A DNA stretch of 64,000 bases from Acidimicrobiia bacterium (lineage in GTDB: Bacteria; Actinomycetota; Acidimicrobiia; Acidimicrobiales; Poriferisodalaceae): positions 1 through 64,000 of the forward strand of contig JAJDTF010000097.1 in NCBI GenBank assembly GCA_022827265.1, in the 5' to 3' direction. Under the pieces are notes generated by a model that was not told where the DNA came from, made no database searches, and saw only the letters and a list, made by a program, of their open reading frames with translations. Both the position numbers and the translations under genes were made by a program. Shown here piece by piece: positions 15,321 to 25,145 of the stretch (positions are counted from its first letter, which is position 1; each line of letters starts with the position of its first letter).

Positions 15321-17534
15321 CTACGACGATGAGCCGTTGGCTGTTCGTCGTGCATCAGGAGCGAGCTCCACCTCGACGAGTGTGTCGTGGAACGCAGCGG
15401 AGCCGACCACGGGATCGTCGCCGCCGACCGCCGCGTTGGTGAGCACGTTGACCGTGCGTTCGTCGGCGTTGCCCGCCCACCAGCCGAAGGGCATCGTGAC
15501 CAGACCGGGCTGCAGGCGGTCGGAGATGGCGGCAGTGGTGAACAGCTCGCCGCGGCCGTTGTAGACCCGCACCCGATCGCCCTCGGCAATGCCACGCGCC
15601 TCGGCGTCGGTAGCGCTGATCTCGAGGCGGGGCTCGGGCGGGTCAGGCAAGTGGTGCTCGAACCCGCCGTAGTGGCTGTTGAGGAATCGCTGGTGCTGCT
15701 TGAGCGTCATGAGCGCCAGGGGAAAGCGCTCTGCGAGTTCGGCGTCCCCGCCCGCCGACTCCGCAGCTGGCTGGTAGCGCAGCGCGCCGAGCCGGATCGG
15801 CCCAAGCGAGCGGGATTGCGCCCCGGCACCGCGCTCGGCGTCCATCTCGGCCCTGTGGTCGGCATTTGTCCTGGACGGCGGGACCAGGCGGCGCGCGGAT
15901 CGAGCAGCACTATCGGAAGCGTCCCTGCCGTCACCTGGAGCGGCGGGCGAAGCGGGTGCCAGGGGAACCTCCCGATTGGCCAGCACAGACCAGCCCGCTG
16001 GCACCGCCAGACGCGCCCAGCCGTCCCGCTGGAGCCGCTCGAAGGTGATGCCGTCGAGCCAGGGGTGGCCGCTCTCAAGCAGGTCTCGCGCTACCTGCTC
16101 GTCGCTGTCGCCGAGGCCGGAGGCGTCGAGCGCCAGCGCGCTGGCCAGTCGCCGGAAGATCTCCGTGTTCGGCAGGCACTCGCCGAGCGGCTCGATGGCG
16201 GGCAGGTTCAGCGAAACGTAGAGGTGGCCCCATGCGTTCATCAGGTCGAGGTGCTCGATCTGGGTGGTGGTGGGCAGCAAGATGTCGGCATGTCGAGCCG
16301 TGTCGGTCATGAACTGCTCGATCACCACAGTGAACAGGTCGTCGCGCTCGAGGCCCGCCAGCACTCGGTTCTGGTCGGGCGTGATGGCGGCAGGGTTGCA
16401 GCCGTAGTTCAGCAGCACCGTGACCGGCGGTCGCAGGCTGGCATCGGTGAGCGTCGCGCCGAGAGTTGACATGTTGACGGTCCGCTGCGGCCCCTGCGGC
16501 GGCACGATGTCGGCAAGTGCCGTGTCGAAGTACACCTGCGTGGAGCGCATGTACTCCGAACCCGACACGACCGCCAAGGCGGCCACGGCGCGGTGGATGT
16601 CCTGGCCGTGCTCGCGGTGCTCCATGCCGATGAGCGCACGCAGCACGGCAGGTCGCTCGTGCGCAATGCGATGGGCCAGCGAGATGATGTCGGCTTCGGC
16701 GAGCCCGGTGATTGAGGCGGCGCTCTCAAGGCCCAGGGCCCTGGCCTCGGCGCGCAGTTCGGGCCAGCCTGAAGCAGTGCTGTTCACACGCTCCTCGTCG
16801 ATGAGGCCGTCGCGGTCGAGCACGCCGATAATGCCCAGCACGAGCGCGACATCGCTGCCGGGGCGTGGCTGGACGTGCCAGTCGGACCGCTGCGCGGTCA
16901 TCGTGGCGACCGGGTCGACGACGATGACGCGGGCGCCGTTGCGATGGGCTTCCTCGACATAGGGCCACAGGTGCCGGTTGGTGAGCAGCGTGTTGGTGCC
17001 CCACAGCACGATGGTGCGGGCGCTCGCAATCTCGGTGGGGTCCGCCCCGAGCGGCATGCCGAGCACGTCGGCGGCGCCGTGCCACGCCGTCACCCCGCAG
17101 ATGTGCCGGTTCAATTGCGTGGCTCCCAGCGCCGCGAAGAACCGGTCGGCCAGCACGCCCTTCTGCACGAGCCCCTGGGTGCCGTCGAGCGAGTACGGCA
17201 GCACCGTCTCGCCATCGTGCTGCGAGACGGCTGTGCCGATCCGGTCTGCGATCTCGGCGATCGCAGCATCCCAGCCGATCGGCTCGAACCGGCCCTCGCC
17301 CTTGGGCCCGACCCGTCGCAGCGGCCGCAGCAACCGGTCCGGGTGATACACACGATCGAGGAACGGGTTCACCTTGGGGCACAGCTGCCCGTCAGTGAAC
17401 GGCTGGCTGGGATCGCCGCGCAGATTGACAGCCACGCCGTCGGTGACGGTGACCTCCCAGGCACATGTGTCGGGGCAGTCGTGGTGGCACGCCCCGCGCA
17501 CGACGGACGTCGCAGCGTTCATCGCTGCATTCAT
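15321..17534 (-). CDS. Molybdopterin-dependent oxidoreductase (formate dehydrogenase/thiosulfate reductase-like catalytic subunit)
   Basis: A 737-residue catalytic subunit of the DMSO-reductase/formate-dehydrogenase superfamily. An N-terminal [4Fe-4S] site is formed by C16, C20, C24 and C52 (CHHDCPDTC ... LCPK). Next come the molybdopterin domains with LWGTNTLLTNRHLWP and VVDPVATMTAQ. A C-terminal molydopterin-binding beta barrel carries PRLEISATDAEARGIAEGDRVRVYNGRGE. Residues of about 560-610 form a low-complexity Ala/Ser/Arg linker that is unusual for the family. There is no Tat signal and no electron-transfer subunit nearby, so it is probably a cytoplasmic single-subunit enzyme. The ATG at 17534 was chosen; the frame upstream is non-coding in composition. 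Confidence 0.88.
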   Translation of the reverse strand: MNAAMNAATSVVRGACHHDCPDTCAWEVTVTDGVAVNLRGDPSQPFTDGQLCPKVNPFLDRVYHPDRLLRPLRRVGPKGEGRFEPIGWDAAIAEIADRIGTAVSQHDGETVLPYSLDGTQGLVQKGVLADRFFAALGATQLNRHICGVTAWHGAADVLGMPLGADPTEIASARTIVLWGTNTLLTNRHLWPYVEEAHRNGARVIVVDPVATMTAQRSDWHVQPRPGSDVALVLGIIGVLDRDGLIDEERVNSTASGWPELRAEARALGLESAASITGLAEADIISLAHRIAHERPAVLRALIGMEHREHGQDIHRAVAALAVVSGSEYMRSTQVYFDTALADIVPPQGPQRTVNMSTLGATLTDASLRPPVTVLLNYGCNPAAITPDQNRVLAGLERDDLFTVVIEQFMTDTARHADILLPTTTQIEHLDLMNAWGHLYVSLNLPAIEPLGECLPNTEIFRRLASALALDASGLGDSDEQVARDLLESGHPWLDGITFERLQRDGWARLAVPAGWSVLANREVPLAPASPAAPGDGRDASDSAARSARRLVPPSRTNADHRAEMDAERGAGAQSRSLGPIRLGALRYQPAAESAGGDAELAERFPLALMTLKQHQRFLNSHYGGFEHHLPDPPEPRLEISATDAEARGIAEGDRVRVYNGRGELFTTAAISDRLQPGLVTMPFGWWAGNADERTVNVLTNAAVGGDDPVVGSAAFHDTLVEVELAPDARRTANGSSS

Positions 17535-17642
17535 TGACTGGAAATTCCCCGCAGCGATTCGGCCATCGCCCCTAGCATGACGCACTGGAACCCGCCGGCC
17601 CGCATCGATTTCCGGGCTCAGCGTCAACGAGGCCAGGGCCCC

Positions 17643-19037
17643 ATGTCGCAGACGACGTTCACAGCGGCACCCGCCGCTCCGCCCCTTGGCGAGCCCACGC
17701 GCCTGTTCAGCGTCCCGTTCCTGATCCTGAACCTCAGCGCATTCTGCTCGGCAGTCTCGTTCTCGACGCTGCTGCCGCTGATCTCGCTGCTCGTAGTCGA
17801 ACAGACCGGCGGCGGGGACGTGGCTGTCGGCCTCGCGATCAGCGTCTTCGCGGTCACTGCGATTGCTGCCCGGCCGACCATCGGCATCCTGGGCGACCAG
17901 AAGGGTCGACGGTTCCTGGTGGTATCGGGCTGCCTGCTCACTGCGCTCACGACCTATGGCCACGTGTGGGCAGACACCTACGCGGTGATCTTGCTGATGC
18001 GCTTGCTGATCGGGGCATTCCAAGGCGCCTTCTTTGTCGGCAGCGCTGCGATGGTGAGCGACTTGGCACCGGAGCACCGGCGAGGGGAGGCCCTGAGCTG
18101 GTTCTCGGTATCGATCTACGGGGGCATGGCGATCGGCCCAGGCGTCGGAGAGGCTGCGCGTTCGTGGGGCGACGCCTCCACAGCGCTCGACGGCTTCGAT
18201 GTGGCGTTCGTCGTGTCAGGCACGCTGATGCTGGCTGCCACAGCCATCGGGATGCTGTTGCCCCGAGAGGAATCGCTGTTGATTCCGAGCCCGGCTCCAC
18301 ATCCTCCCCCGGGCGGCCAGGCAGTCTCGTCAGATTCCCGCAGGACGACCCTCGGTGCCCGTCAGCTGCCGAGCATCGCTCAGCCCACGGTGTTCGAGGT
18401 GAGGAGTGCCGACGAGCCTCCGGCCCCGGCGAGCGTCGCCGCGTCCGGTGACCAGGGGACCACCGTCATGAGCCGACTGTTCTACCGGCGCGCCGTCTGG
18501 CCCGGGGTGATCCTGGCGATGGGCATCATCATCTTCCCGGCGTTGCAGGGCTTCCTGCCGAAGCTCGCGGCCGAGAAGGACCTCGGCGACTACGGGACGG
18601 TCTTCTTCTTGTACGGGATGCTGGTGTTGGTCCTGCGAGTCTTGGGCCGCAAGCTCCCGGACCGGCTCGGAACCACCAAGACAGCGACGGTGGCGCTGTT
18701 CGGTGCGGCGCTCGGCATGGTCATCATGGGCACATTCGTGACACCGTTCGGGCTGTATGCGGGCACCGTGGTGCTGGCATTGGGAGGATCGCTGCTCTAC
18801 CCGGCGCTCATGGTGGCCGCCGTGGACGGCGTGCCGCCCAACGAGCGTGCGCGAGCCGTCAGCACCTTCACGATGTTCTTCGAGCTCTCGGCGGGAATCG
18901 GCGGGCCGATCCTGGGCGTCTCGGCGTGGCTTGTCGGCGCCACCGTCGGTGCGTTCTACGCGTCGGCTGTGTGTTCGCTGATCGGCATCGGGCTGCTGTG
19001 GATCTGGCAGCGCAACCCGACTTCGTCCGGCAGGTAG
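17643..19037 (+). CDS. MFS transporter
   Basis: A 464-residue major facilitator protein with about 12 hydrophobic segments, beginning FLILNLSAFCSAVSFSTLLP. A family-type loop motif between helices 2 and 3 reads ARPTIGILGDQKGRRFLV. The central cytoplasmic loop (about residues 225-285) is long and hydrophilic. The ATG at 17643 was preferred to the one at 17577 because GAGGCCAGGG precedes it and the residues in between are polar and poorly protein-like. It is divergent from the molybdopterin oxidoreductase and stands alone. The substrate is unknown. Confidence 0.85.
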   Translation: MSQTTFTAAPAAPPLGEPTRLFSVPFLILNLSAFCSAVSFSTLLPLISLLVVEQTGGGDVAVGLAISVFAVTAIAARPTIGILGDQKGRRFLVVSGCLLTALTTYGHVWADTYAVILLMRLLIGAFQGAFFVGSAAMVSDLAPEHRRGEALSWFSVSIYGGMAIGPGVGEAARSWGDASTALDGFDVAFVVSGTLMLAATAIGMLLPREESLLIPSPAPHPPPGGQAVSSDSRRTTLGARQLPSIAQPTVFEVRSADEPPAPASVAASGDQGTTVMSRLFYRRAVWPGVILAMGIIIFPALQGFLPKLAAEKDLGDYGTVFFLYGMLVLVLRVLGRKLPDRLGTTKTATVALFGAALGMVIMGTFVTPFGLYAGTVVLALGGSLLYPALMVAAVDGVPPNERARAVSTFTMFFELSAGIGGPILGVSAWLVGATVGAFYASAVCSLIGIGLLWIWQRNPTSSGR

Positions 19038-19089
19038 CGACCACCGAAGCCGAACCCGTTCCCATTGCGCAGCGAGATGCGGCGCCGTG

Positions 19090-20043
19090 TCAGCCGGTGC
19101 CGAGGAGGACCATGGTGGCGACGTAGATGGCCAGCAGCACGACGCCGTCGATGCGACCGGCGCGCTTGCCCACCAGGGCGCCCAGGTAGGCCAGCACGAC
19201 CACGGCCATCATCGCCCCGATGCCCAGGCCGGTCAGCGACGGATCGTCGATGGCGCCGGCGCCTACGAGGCCCATGGCCCCGCCCACAGCGAGGCTGTTG
19301 AAGACGTTGGAGCCGAACAGATTGCCCACGATCAGCTCGGTTTGACCCTTGCGAGCGGCTGCCACCACAGTTGCCAGTTCCGGCAGCGAGGTGCCGAGCG
19401 CCACGATCGAAAAGCCGATGAACCCGCCGCTCAGATTCCAGTGCTTCGCAAGCGCGATGGCGCCTTCCACGGCGAGCTGGGCGCCGAGGATCACACCGCA
19501 CAGGCCGAGTACTGCACGCACCAGATTGCGCCACGCTGCGCCGGCATCGCGTGCCGTCGTGCCGGCAGCGCCGCCTGCATCGGGCAGCAACTCGTCATCA
19601 CGCGACGTGCGGATGAGCCACACCAGCGTGATCGCCATGAGCACGGCCAGCAATCCGCCTTCGAGCCGGCTGAGGTAGTCGTCCATAACCAGCACGGCGA
19701 AGATGGCTGCCGTCGCCACTGACCACGGAACATCCCGGCGCAGTGCGGTGTTGGAGAACGGGATGGGCATCAGCAGCGCTGCCACGCCGAGGCCGAGGCT
19801 CAGGTTCGCCACGTTCGAGCCCACGATGTTGCCCACGCCCAACGCCGGGTTGTCGTTGATGGAGGCCAGCGCGGACACCACCATCTCGGGGGCCGAGGTC
19901 CCGAACCCCAGGACCACTGCGCCGATCACGGCCGGTCGCATGCGCAGCGCCGTCGCGAGGCGCGACGCGCCCGCCACGAAGTGGTCTCCGGCAACCACCA
20001 GCAGGACCAGTCCCGCCAGCAGCGCCAGCAGTGCCCAGATCAT
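19090..20043 (-). CDS. Calcium/sodium antiporter (CaCA family, YrbG-like)
   Basis: A 317-residue membrane protein with the duplicated alpha-repeat of cation/calcium exchangers. Repeat 1 has GFGTSAPEMVVS and VGNIVGSNVAN; repeat 2 has ALGTSLPELATVV and VGNLFGSNVFN. The acidic residues in GTSxPE form the ion site. About ten membrane segments in two inverted halves are predicted, with a short hydrophilic loop between them. The ATG is preceded by GGAAGG at 9 bases. It lies 42 bases after the IlvD-like gene on the same strand. It exchanges calcium for sodium or protons at the cytoplasmic membrane. Confidence 0.9.
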   Translation of the reverse strand: MIWALLALLAGLVLLVVAGDHFVAGASRLATALRMRPAVIGAVVLGFGTSAPEMVVSALASINDNPALGVGNIVGSNVANLSLGLGVAALLMPIPFSNTALRRDVPWSVATAAIFAVLVMDDYLSRLEGGLLAVLMAITLVWLIRTSRDDELLPDAGGAAGTTARDAGAAWRNLVRAVLGLCGVILGAQLAVEGAIALAKHWNLSGGFIGFSIVALGTSLPELATVVAAARKGQTELIVGNLFGSNVFNSLAVGGAMGLVGAGAIDDPSLTGLGIGAMMAVVVLAYLGALVGKRAGRIDGVVLLAIYVATMVLLGTG

Positions 20044-20085
20044 CGCCGAGACCTTCCTGGCACGCCGGGTGTCGTCAGCCGACCG

Positions 20086-21948
20086 CTAGTGGTTGTGGCG
20101 CGGCGTGCCGTGAGTGCGGGCCGTGTCGCGGTACTTGACGGCCGGCCGCAGCACCATGCCCTCGTCGAACTGGCTGACGATCCCTCGTTGGATCTCCTGC
20201 CACGGAGTGTGCGATGGCGGCACCGGGTAGCCGCCGGCTTCGTCCAGTTCGGCCCGGCGCCGGGCCAGTTCGCCGTCGCTGACCAGCATGTCGGCACTGC
20301 CGCGCCGCAGATCGATCCGGACACGGTCGCCGGTGCGCAGCAGTGCCAAACCGCCGCCGACGGCCGCTTCGGGAGCGGCGTTCAGGATCGACGGCGAGCC
20401 TGACGTACCGGACTGGCGACCGTCGCCGATGCACGGCAGCGAGTGGACACCGCGCACCAGCAGTGCCGCAGGCGGCTGCATGTTGACGACCTCAGCGCCG
20501 CCCGGGTAGCCCACTGGGCCGGTCCCGCGCACGAACAGCATGCAGTGCTCGTCGATCCCGAGTTCGGGGTCGTCGATGTTCGCCCGGTAGTCCTCCGGCC
20601 CGTCGAACACGATGGCGCGGCCCTCGAAGGCGTCGGGATCGTCGGGGTTCGACAGGTAGCGCTGGCGGAACTCGTCGGAGATGACGCTGGTCTTCATAAT
20701 GGCGCTGTCGAAGAGATTGCCCGACAGGTTGATGAAGCCCGCGTCGGCCAGGAGCGGCTCTCCGGCAGCGCGGATCACATCGGTGTCGGTGATCTCGGCA
20801 TCCGCGCAGTTCTCGCCGATGCTGCGGCCGTTGGCGGTCAGCGCCTCGGGGTGCGGCAGCAGCCCGGCACGCATCAGCTCGCCGACCACCGCGGGCACAC
20901 CGCCGGCATGGTGATAGTCCTCGCCGAGGTACTCGCCGGCGGGCATGAGGTTCACCAGCAGCGGCACTGCGAAGCCGTGTTTCTGCCAGTCGTCGTTGTC
21001 GAGCGGCACGCCGAGGTGAGCGGCGATCGCATTGAGGTGGATCGGGGCGTTGGTGGACCCGCCGATGGCTGAGTTGACCACGATGGCGTTCTCGAAGGCC
21101 TCGCGAGTCATGATGTCCGCCGGTCGAAGGTCTTCGCGCACCATCTCGACGATGCGCAGACCCGTCCGGTACGCCATTTGCGCCCGCTCGCGGTACGGGG
21201 CAGGGATCGCCGCGGAGCCCGGCAGCTGCATGCCCAGCGTCTCGGCGAGCGAGTTCATGGTGGTGGCGGTGCCCATCGTGGAGCAGTAGCCGACCGACGG
21301 CGCCGACGACGCCACCAGATCGATGAATCCCGCATCGTCGATCTCGCCGGAGGCGTAGAGCTCACGGGCCTTCCACACGACGGTGCCCGAGCCGGTGCGG
21401 CGCCCCTCATGCCAGCCGTTCAGCATCGGCCCGACCGACAGGGCGATGGCCGGGAGGTTCACAGTGGCGGCCGCCATCAGGCACGCGGGCGTGGTCTTGT
21501 CGCAGCCGATGGTGAGCACCACGCCGTCGAGCGGGTACCCCTGCAGCACTTCGACGAGGCCCAGGTATGCCAGGTTGCGATCGAGCGACGCGGTGGGCCG
21601 CTTGCCGGTCTCCTGGATGGGGTGCACGCCGAACTCGAAGGCGATGCCTCCCGCCTCGCGGATGCCTTCACGCACACGCTTGGCCAGCTCGAGGTGGTGC
21701 CGGTTGCACGGCGACAGGTCTGAGCCGGTCTGGGCGATGCCGATGATCGGCTTGCCCGACTGGAGCTCTTCGCGTGTCAATCCATAGTTGGCGTAACGCT
21801 CGAGGTACAGCGCCGACATGAGCGGATCACCCTCGATGTCGAACCAGGCCGCTGAGCGCAGGCCGCCACGCCCGATGCCGGGGTCGGGCCCGCTGGGATG
21901 AATCGAGCGGGGTTCAGAGGTCGAAGGTGCATCTGGATCGGGAGCCAC
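20086..21948 (-). CDS. IlvD/Edd-family dehydratase (probable sugar-acid dehydratase)
   Basis: A 620-residue protein of the dihydroxy-acid/6-phosphogluconate dehydratase family. The Fe-S ligands appear as [17 protein letters not shown] and SVGYCSTMG. The N-terminus ([20 protein letters not shown]) and the overall pattern resemble arabonate/xylonate dehydratases more than the branched-chain amino-acid enzyme IlvD. That sub-assignment is my judgement: the reaction would convert an aldonic acid to a 2-keto-3-deoxy acid. The start is a GTG at 21948 with a TAGTGT hexamer 6 bases upstream. Downstream on the same strand is the Na/Ca antiporter. Confidence 0.85.
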   Translation of the reverse strand: MAPDPDAPSTSEPRSIHPSGPDPGIGRGGLRSAAWFDIEGDPLMSALYLERYANYGLTREELQSGKPIIGIAQTGSDLSPCNRHHLELAKRVREGIREAGGIAFEFGVHPIQETGKRPTASLDRNLAYLGLVEVLQGYPLDGVVLTIGCDKTTPACLMAAATVNLPAIALSVGPMLNGWHEGRRTGSGTVVWKARELYASGEIDDAGFIDLVASSAPSVGYCSTMGTATTMNSLAETLGMQLPGSAAIPAPYRERAQMAYRTGLRIVEMVREDLRPADIMTREAFENAIVVNSAIGGSTNAPIHLNAIAAHLGVPLDNDDWQKHGFAVPLLVNLMPAGEYLGEDYHHAGGVPAVVGELMRAGLLPHPEALTANGRSIGENCADAEITDTDVIRAAGEPLLADAGFINLSGNLFDSAIMKTSVISDEFRQRYLSNPDDPDAFEGRAIVFDGPEDYRANIDDPELGIDEHCMLFVRGTGPVGYPGGAEVVNMQPPAALLVRGVHSLPCIGDGRQSGTSGSPSILNAAPEAAVGGGLALLRTGDRVRIDLRRGSADMLVSDGELARRRAELDEAGGYPVPPSHTPWQEIQRGIVSQFDEGMVLRPAVKYRDTARTHGTPRHNH

Positions 21949-21954
21949 CGGGCC

Positions 21955-21960
21955 ACACTA
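21955..21960 (-). promoter_or_regulatory. Candidate -10 element (TAGTGT), leaderless IlvD-like gene
   Basis: Read on the minus strand, TAGTGT is followed by GGCCCG and then the GTG start at 21948. The -35 region is not recognisable. Confidence 0.4.
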
Positions 21961-22091
21961 CGCGTCGCCCGTGGCGGCAACGGATTCGCAGATCTCGCCC
22001 CAGCGAACGATCCGCCACGCGCGGCCGTGATCGCCGCACAGGCCCAGAACTATGGTGAGGCGCGCTGGAGCCGTGCCACGAGGGGGTTTGC

Positions 22092-23084
22092 ATGGATCCG
22101 AGTCCAGAGACATTGCTGGATCTGCACCGACGCATGGTGCGGATCCGCCACTTCGAGGAAGCCGCCGGCAGGCTCGCGGAGCAGAACCGGCTGCCCGGAT
22201 TCCTGCACCTGTACGTGGGGGAGGAGGCCGTGGCCGCCGGGGTGTGCGCCAACCTCGACGATGACGACCAGATCAGCTCGACCCACCGAGGGCACGGGCA
22301 CCTGGTGGCCAAGGGCGGCGACTACGGCGCGATGATGGCTGAGCTGATGGGCAATGCCACCGGCTACTGCGGGGGCAAGGGCGGCTCCATGCACATCTGC
22401 GATCTCGATCTGGGCATGCTCGGCGCGAACGGCATCGTGGGCGGCGGCGTGCCGATCGCCGTGGGCGCCGGGTTCGCGAACAAGTACCGGGGCAGCGACC
22501 GGGTCTCGGTGGTGTTCTTCGGCGACGGCGCCTCGAACATCGGCGCGTTCCATGAAGCCGCGAACATGGCGGCTGCGCTGTCGCTGCCGGTGCTGTTCGT
22601 GTGCGAGAACAACGAGTACGGCGAGTTCACGCCCCGTGACCGCACCATGGCCATCACCGATGTGGTGGACCGCGCCGCCGGCTACGGGATGCCAGGGGCG
22701 ATCGTCGACGGCATGGACGTGGTGGCCGTGTGGGAAGCGGCCAACGAGGCCGTCAGCCGGGCTCGCCGGGGCGAAGGACCCTCGTTCATCGAGGCCAAGA
22801 CCTACCGCTTCTACAACCATCACGGCGTGCAGACCCTCGGCATGAAGTACCGCTCCGACGACGAGCTCGAACAGTGGAAGCAGCGAGACCCGATCGAGCT
22901 GTTCGAGGATCGGCTGGCCGCCGCCGGAGTGCTCGACGCCGACGGCGCCCAAGCCGTGCACGCCGCTGCAGAGGCAGACATCGAAGCTGCGATCGCCTTT
23001 GCCGAAGAGAGCCCGCTGCCCGATCCCGACAGCCTGCTGGTCGACGTCTATACGCAGGCCGCGTACTCAGGAGCCACCGCATGA
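22092..23084 (+). CDS. acoA: Acetoin/pyruvate dehydrogenase-type E1 component, alpha subunit
   Basis: A 330-residue thiamine-pyrophosphate E1 alpha subunit. The TPP/magnesium motif is GDGASNIGAFHEAANMAAAL, and the FVCENNEYGEFTPRDR loop is typical of acetoin dehydrogenase-type E1 alpha. A strong GAGGGGG ribosome site precedes the ATG by 5 bases. The subunit works with E1 beta (overlapping ATGA) to decarboxylate a 2-oxo acid or cleave acetoin and acylate the E2 lipoyl arm. Acetoin specificity is suggested by the adjacent AcoX-like gene but not proven; no E3 gene is in the cluster. Confidence 0.9.
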   Translation: MDPSPETLLDLHRRMVRIRHFEEAAGRLAEQNRLPGFLHLYVGEEAVAAGVCANLDDDDQISSTHRGHGHLVAKGGDYGAMMAELMGNATGYCGGKGGSMHICDLDLGMLGANGIVGGGVPIAVGAGFANKYRGSDRVSVVFFGDGASNIGAFHEAANMAAALSLPVLFVCENNEYGEFTPRDRTMAITDVVDRAAGYGMPGAIVDGMDVVAVWEAANEAVSRARRGEGPSFIEAKTYRFYNHHGVQTLGMKYRSDDELEQWKQRDPIELFEDRLAAAGVLDADGAQAVHAAAEADIEAAIAFAEESPLPDPDSLLVDVYTQAAYSGATA

Positions 23085-24082
23085 CACCCCCAACCGACAC
23101 CGAGGAGCGCCGTATCGCTTACGGGGCTGCGTTCACCGAGGGGCTGGCGCAGATGATGGCTGCCGATCCGACCGTGTTCGTGGCCGGCGAGGATGTCGGC
23201 CGAGCCGGGGGAGTGTGCGGCTCGTTCCGCGGGCTGAACGACCGCTTCGGCGACATGAGAGTCGTGGACACGCCGATCAGCGAGCAGGCCATTGTGGGTC
23301 TGGGCACCGGAGCGGCAGTGAGCGGCCTTCGCCCGGTCGTCGACCTGATGTTCATGGACTTCATCCTCGTGGCCATGGATCAGATCGTGAATCAGGCGGC
23401 AAAGCTGAAGTACATGTTCGGCGGCAAGGCCACGCTGCCGATGACGATCACCACCAGCGCCGGGGCTGGGCTGTCGGCGGCGGCCCAGCACAGCCAGAGC
23501 CTCGAGGCGATGCTGTGCCACATCCCGGGGCTCAAGGTGGTCATGCCGTCGAACCCGTACGACGCGAAGGGCCTGCTCATCTCGTGCATCCGCGATGACA
23601 ACCCGACGGTGTTCGTGAAGCACAAGCGCCTGCTGGGATTGAAGGGCGAGGTGCCCGAGGACCCGTACGAGGTGCCCCTGGGAGCGGCGAGCACCGTGCG
23701 ATCCGGCGACGACGTCACCGTGGTGACGTACGGCCGGATGGTGCACGAGGCGACATCGGCGGCGAATGCGCTGGCGTCGGAAGGCATCGAGTGCGATGTC
23801 ATCGATCTGCGCACCCTGCAGCCGCTCGACATGGACACCGTGATCCAGTCGGCGCAGCGGACCAGCCGGGTCGCCGTGGTGCACGAGGCGGTGCGGTTCG
23901 GCGGCCTCGGCGGCGAGATCGCCTCGCAGATCGCTGAGGAGGCGTTCGACTACCTCGATGCCCCGATCGAGCGCGTCGGGGCTCCGTTCAGCCCGGTGCC
24001 GTTCAGCCCTGCGCTCGAGAAGGAATGGGTTCCCAACGCTGAGATGATCGGCGAGCGGATCCGAGCACTCGCAGCCGCGTGA
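23081..24082 (+). CDS. acoB: Acetoin/pyruvate dehydrogenase-type E1 component, beta subunit
   Basis: A 333-residue E1 beta subunit with the transketolase central and C-terminal folds: FVAGEDVGRAGGVCGSF, RVVDTPISEQAIVGLGTGAA, the QHSQSLEAMLCHIPGLKVV core, and the C-terminal VVHEAVRFGGLGGEIASQI segment. The ATG overlaps the E1 alpha stop codon (ATGA). The upstream extension of the same frame is a shadow of E1 alpha and was excluded. Its stop in turn overlaps the GTG of the AcoX-like gene. Confidence 0.92.
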   Translation: MTPPTDTEERRIAYGAAFTEGLAQMMAADPTVFVAGEDVGRAGGVCGSFRGLNDRFGDMRVVDTPISEQAIVGLGTGAAVSGLRPVVDLMFMDFILVAMDQIVNQAAKLKYMFGGKATLPMTITTSAGAGLSAAAQHSQSLEAMLCHIPGLKVVMPSNPYDAKGLLISCIRDDNPTVFVKHKRLLGLKGEVPEDPYEVPLGAASTVRSGDDVTVVTYGRMVHEATSAANALASEGIECDVIDLRTLQPLDMDTVIQSAQRTSRVAVVHEAVRFGGLGGEIASQIAEEAFDYLDAPIERVGAPFSPVPFSPALEKEWVPNAEMIGERIRALAAA

Positions 24083-25131
24083 GCGACGCTGCCGACTCGG
24101 CGGTCGGCCCAGCAGTCGGAATAGTCGCCAACCCGCTGGCCGGCAAAGACGTCAGGCGTTTGACCTCAGGGGCGACCCCGGTCTCAGACGCCGTCAAGAT
24201 CGGTGCAATACGGCGTGCCGTCGTCGGTGCGATCGAGGGCGGCGCGGAACGTGTGCTGATCAGCGGCGACCGGGCACGGCTGGGAGAGCGTGCTCTGACG
24301 GGGTTGGAGCTGCCCGGATCGGTGGAGGTCGCCGAGCCCCATGGCTGGCACACCGGCCGTGACTCGCAGTTGGCGGCCGCACAGTTTCGTGACATGGGCG
24401 TCGGGGCGATCGTCGCGCTCGGCGGCGACGGCACACAGCGAGATGTCGCAACGGGCTGGAGAGCAGCGCCGCTGGTGCCGCTGGCCGTCGGCACCAACAA
24501 CGTCTTCCCGTTCCAAGCCGAGGCCACCGTGGCCGGCTTCGCAGCGGGAGCGGTGGCGAGCGGCCATGCCGATGCAGCCGAGGTGACCTCGCGGGCAAAG
24601 ATCATCGACGTTGCGGCGGAGGGATCGAGGCGCGCGGAGGTGGCGCTTGTCGACGTGTGCTTGGTGCGGAGCGCGTTCGTCGGAGCACGCGCCGTTTGGG
24701 ACTTGGGGTCAGTGAGCGAGATCGTGGCTGCCATCGCCGAGCCGGACGCGGTCGGACTCGCCGCCGTTGCCGCGGCCGTTGTACCCGTCGGCAGGAGAGA
24801 AGCTGGCGGGGCACATGTCCGCTTGGGGTGCGTGACCCCGAATGCACGGGGCGTGCAGAGCGACAGGCACATCCGGGCGGCTGTGATGCCCGGCAGCTAT
24901 GCCGACATCGACATCGCCCACTGCGAGCATCTGCGCTTCGGCCGGCCGGTCACGCTGTCGGGTCCCGGCGTGCTGACCCTCGATGGGGAGCGCGAGATCG
25001 TGCTGGGTCGAGGCGAGCGGGCGGAAGTCACCGTCAATCCCGATGGTCCGTTCGTGATCGACGTGGGCGCTGCGGTTGCAGCAGCACAGCGACAGCGCTA
25101 CCCCTTCGGCCCTGCGGCTGCGGGCCGCTGA
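24079..25131 (+). CDS. acoX: AcoX-like ATP-NAD kinase-family protein
   Basis: A 350-residue protein of the NAD-kinase/AcoX family, with the nucleotide-binding VGIVANPLAGKDVRR start and the ALGGDGTQRD motif that marks the NAD-kinase/DAGK fold. AcoX is found in acetoin-dehydrogenase operons; its exact job there is not established. The order here, E1 alpha - E1 beta - AcoX - E2, differs from the acoXABC order of Ralstonia. The start is a GTG overlapping the acoB stop (GTGA). The C-terminal half (TLDGEREIVLGRGERAEVTV) is a beta-rich NAD-kinase-like domain. Confidence 0.8.
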   Translation: MSDAADSAVGPAVGIVANPLAGKDVRRLTSGATPVSDAVKIGAIRRAVVGAIEGGAERVLISGDRARLGERALTGLELPGSVEVAEPHGWHTGRDSQLAAAQFRDMGVGAIVALGGDGTQRDVATGWRAAPLVPLAVGTNNVFPFQAEATVAGFAAGAVASGHADAAEVTSRAKIIDVAAEGSRRAEVALVDVCLVRSAFVGARAVWDLGSVSEIVAAIAEPDAVGLAAVAAAVVPVGRREAGGAHVRLGCVTPNARGVQSDRHIRAAVMPGSYADIDIAHCEHLRFGRPVTLSGPGVLTLDGEREIVLGRGERAEVTVNPDGPFVIDVGAAVAAAQRQRYPFGPAAAGR

Positions 25132-25145
25132 GCAAAGGGACGCCG

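Noticed and set aside
22730-23080. Long N-terminal extension of E1 beta
   Set aside because: It is the shifted-frame shadow of the E1 alpha gene; the true ATG overlaps the E1 alpha stop.
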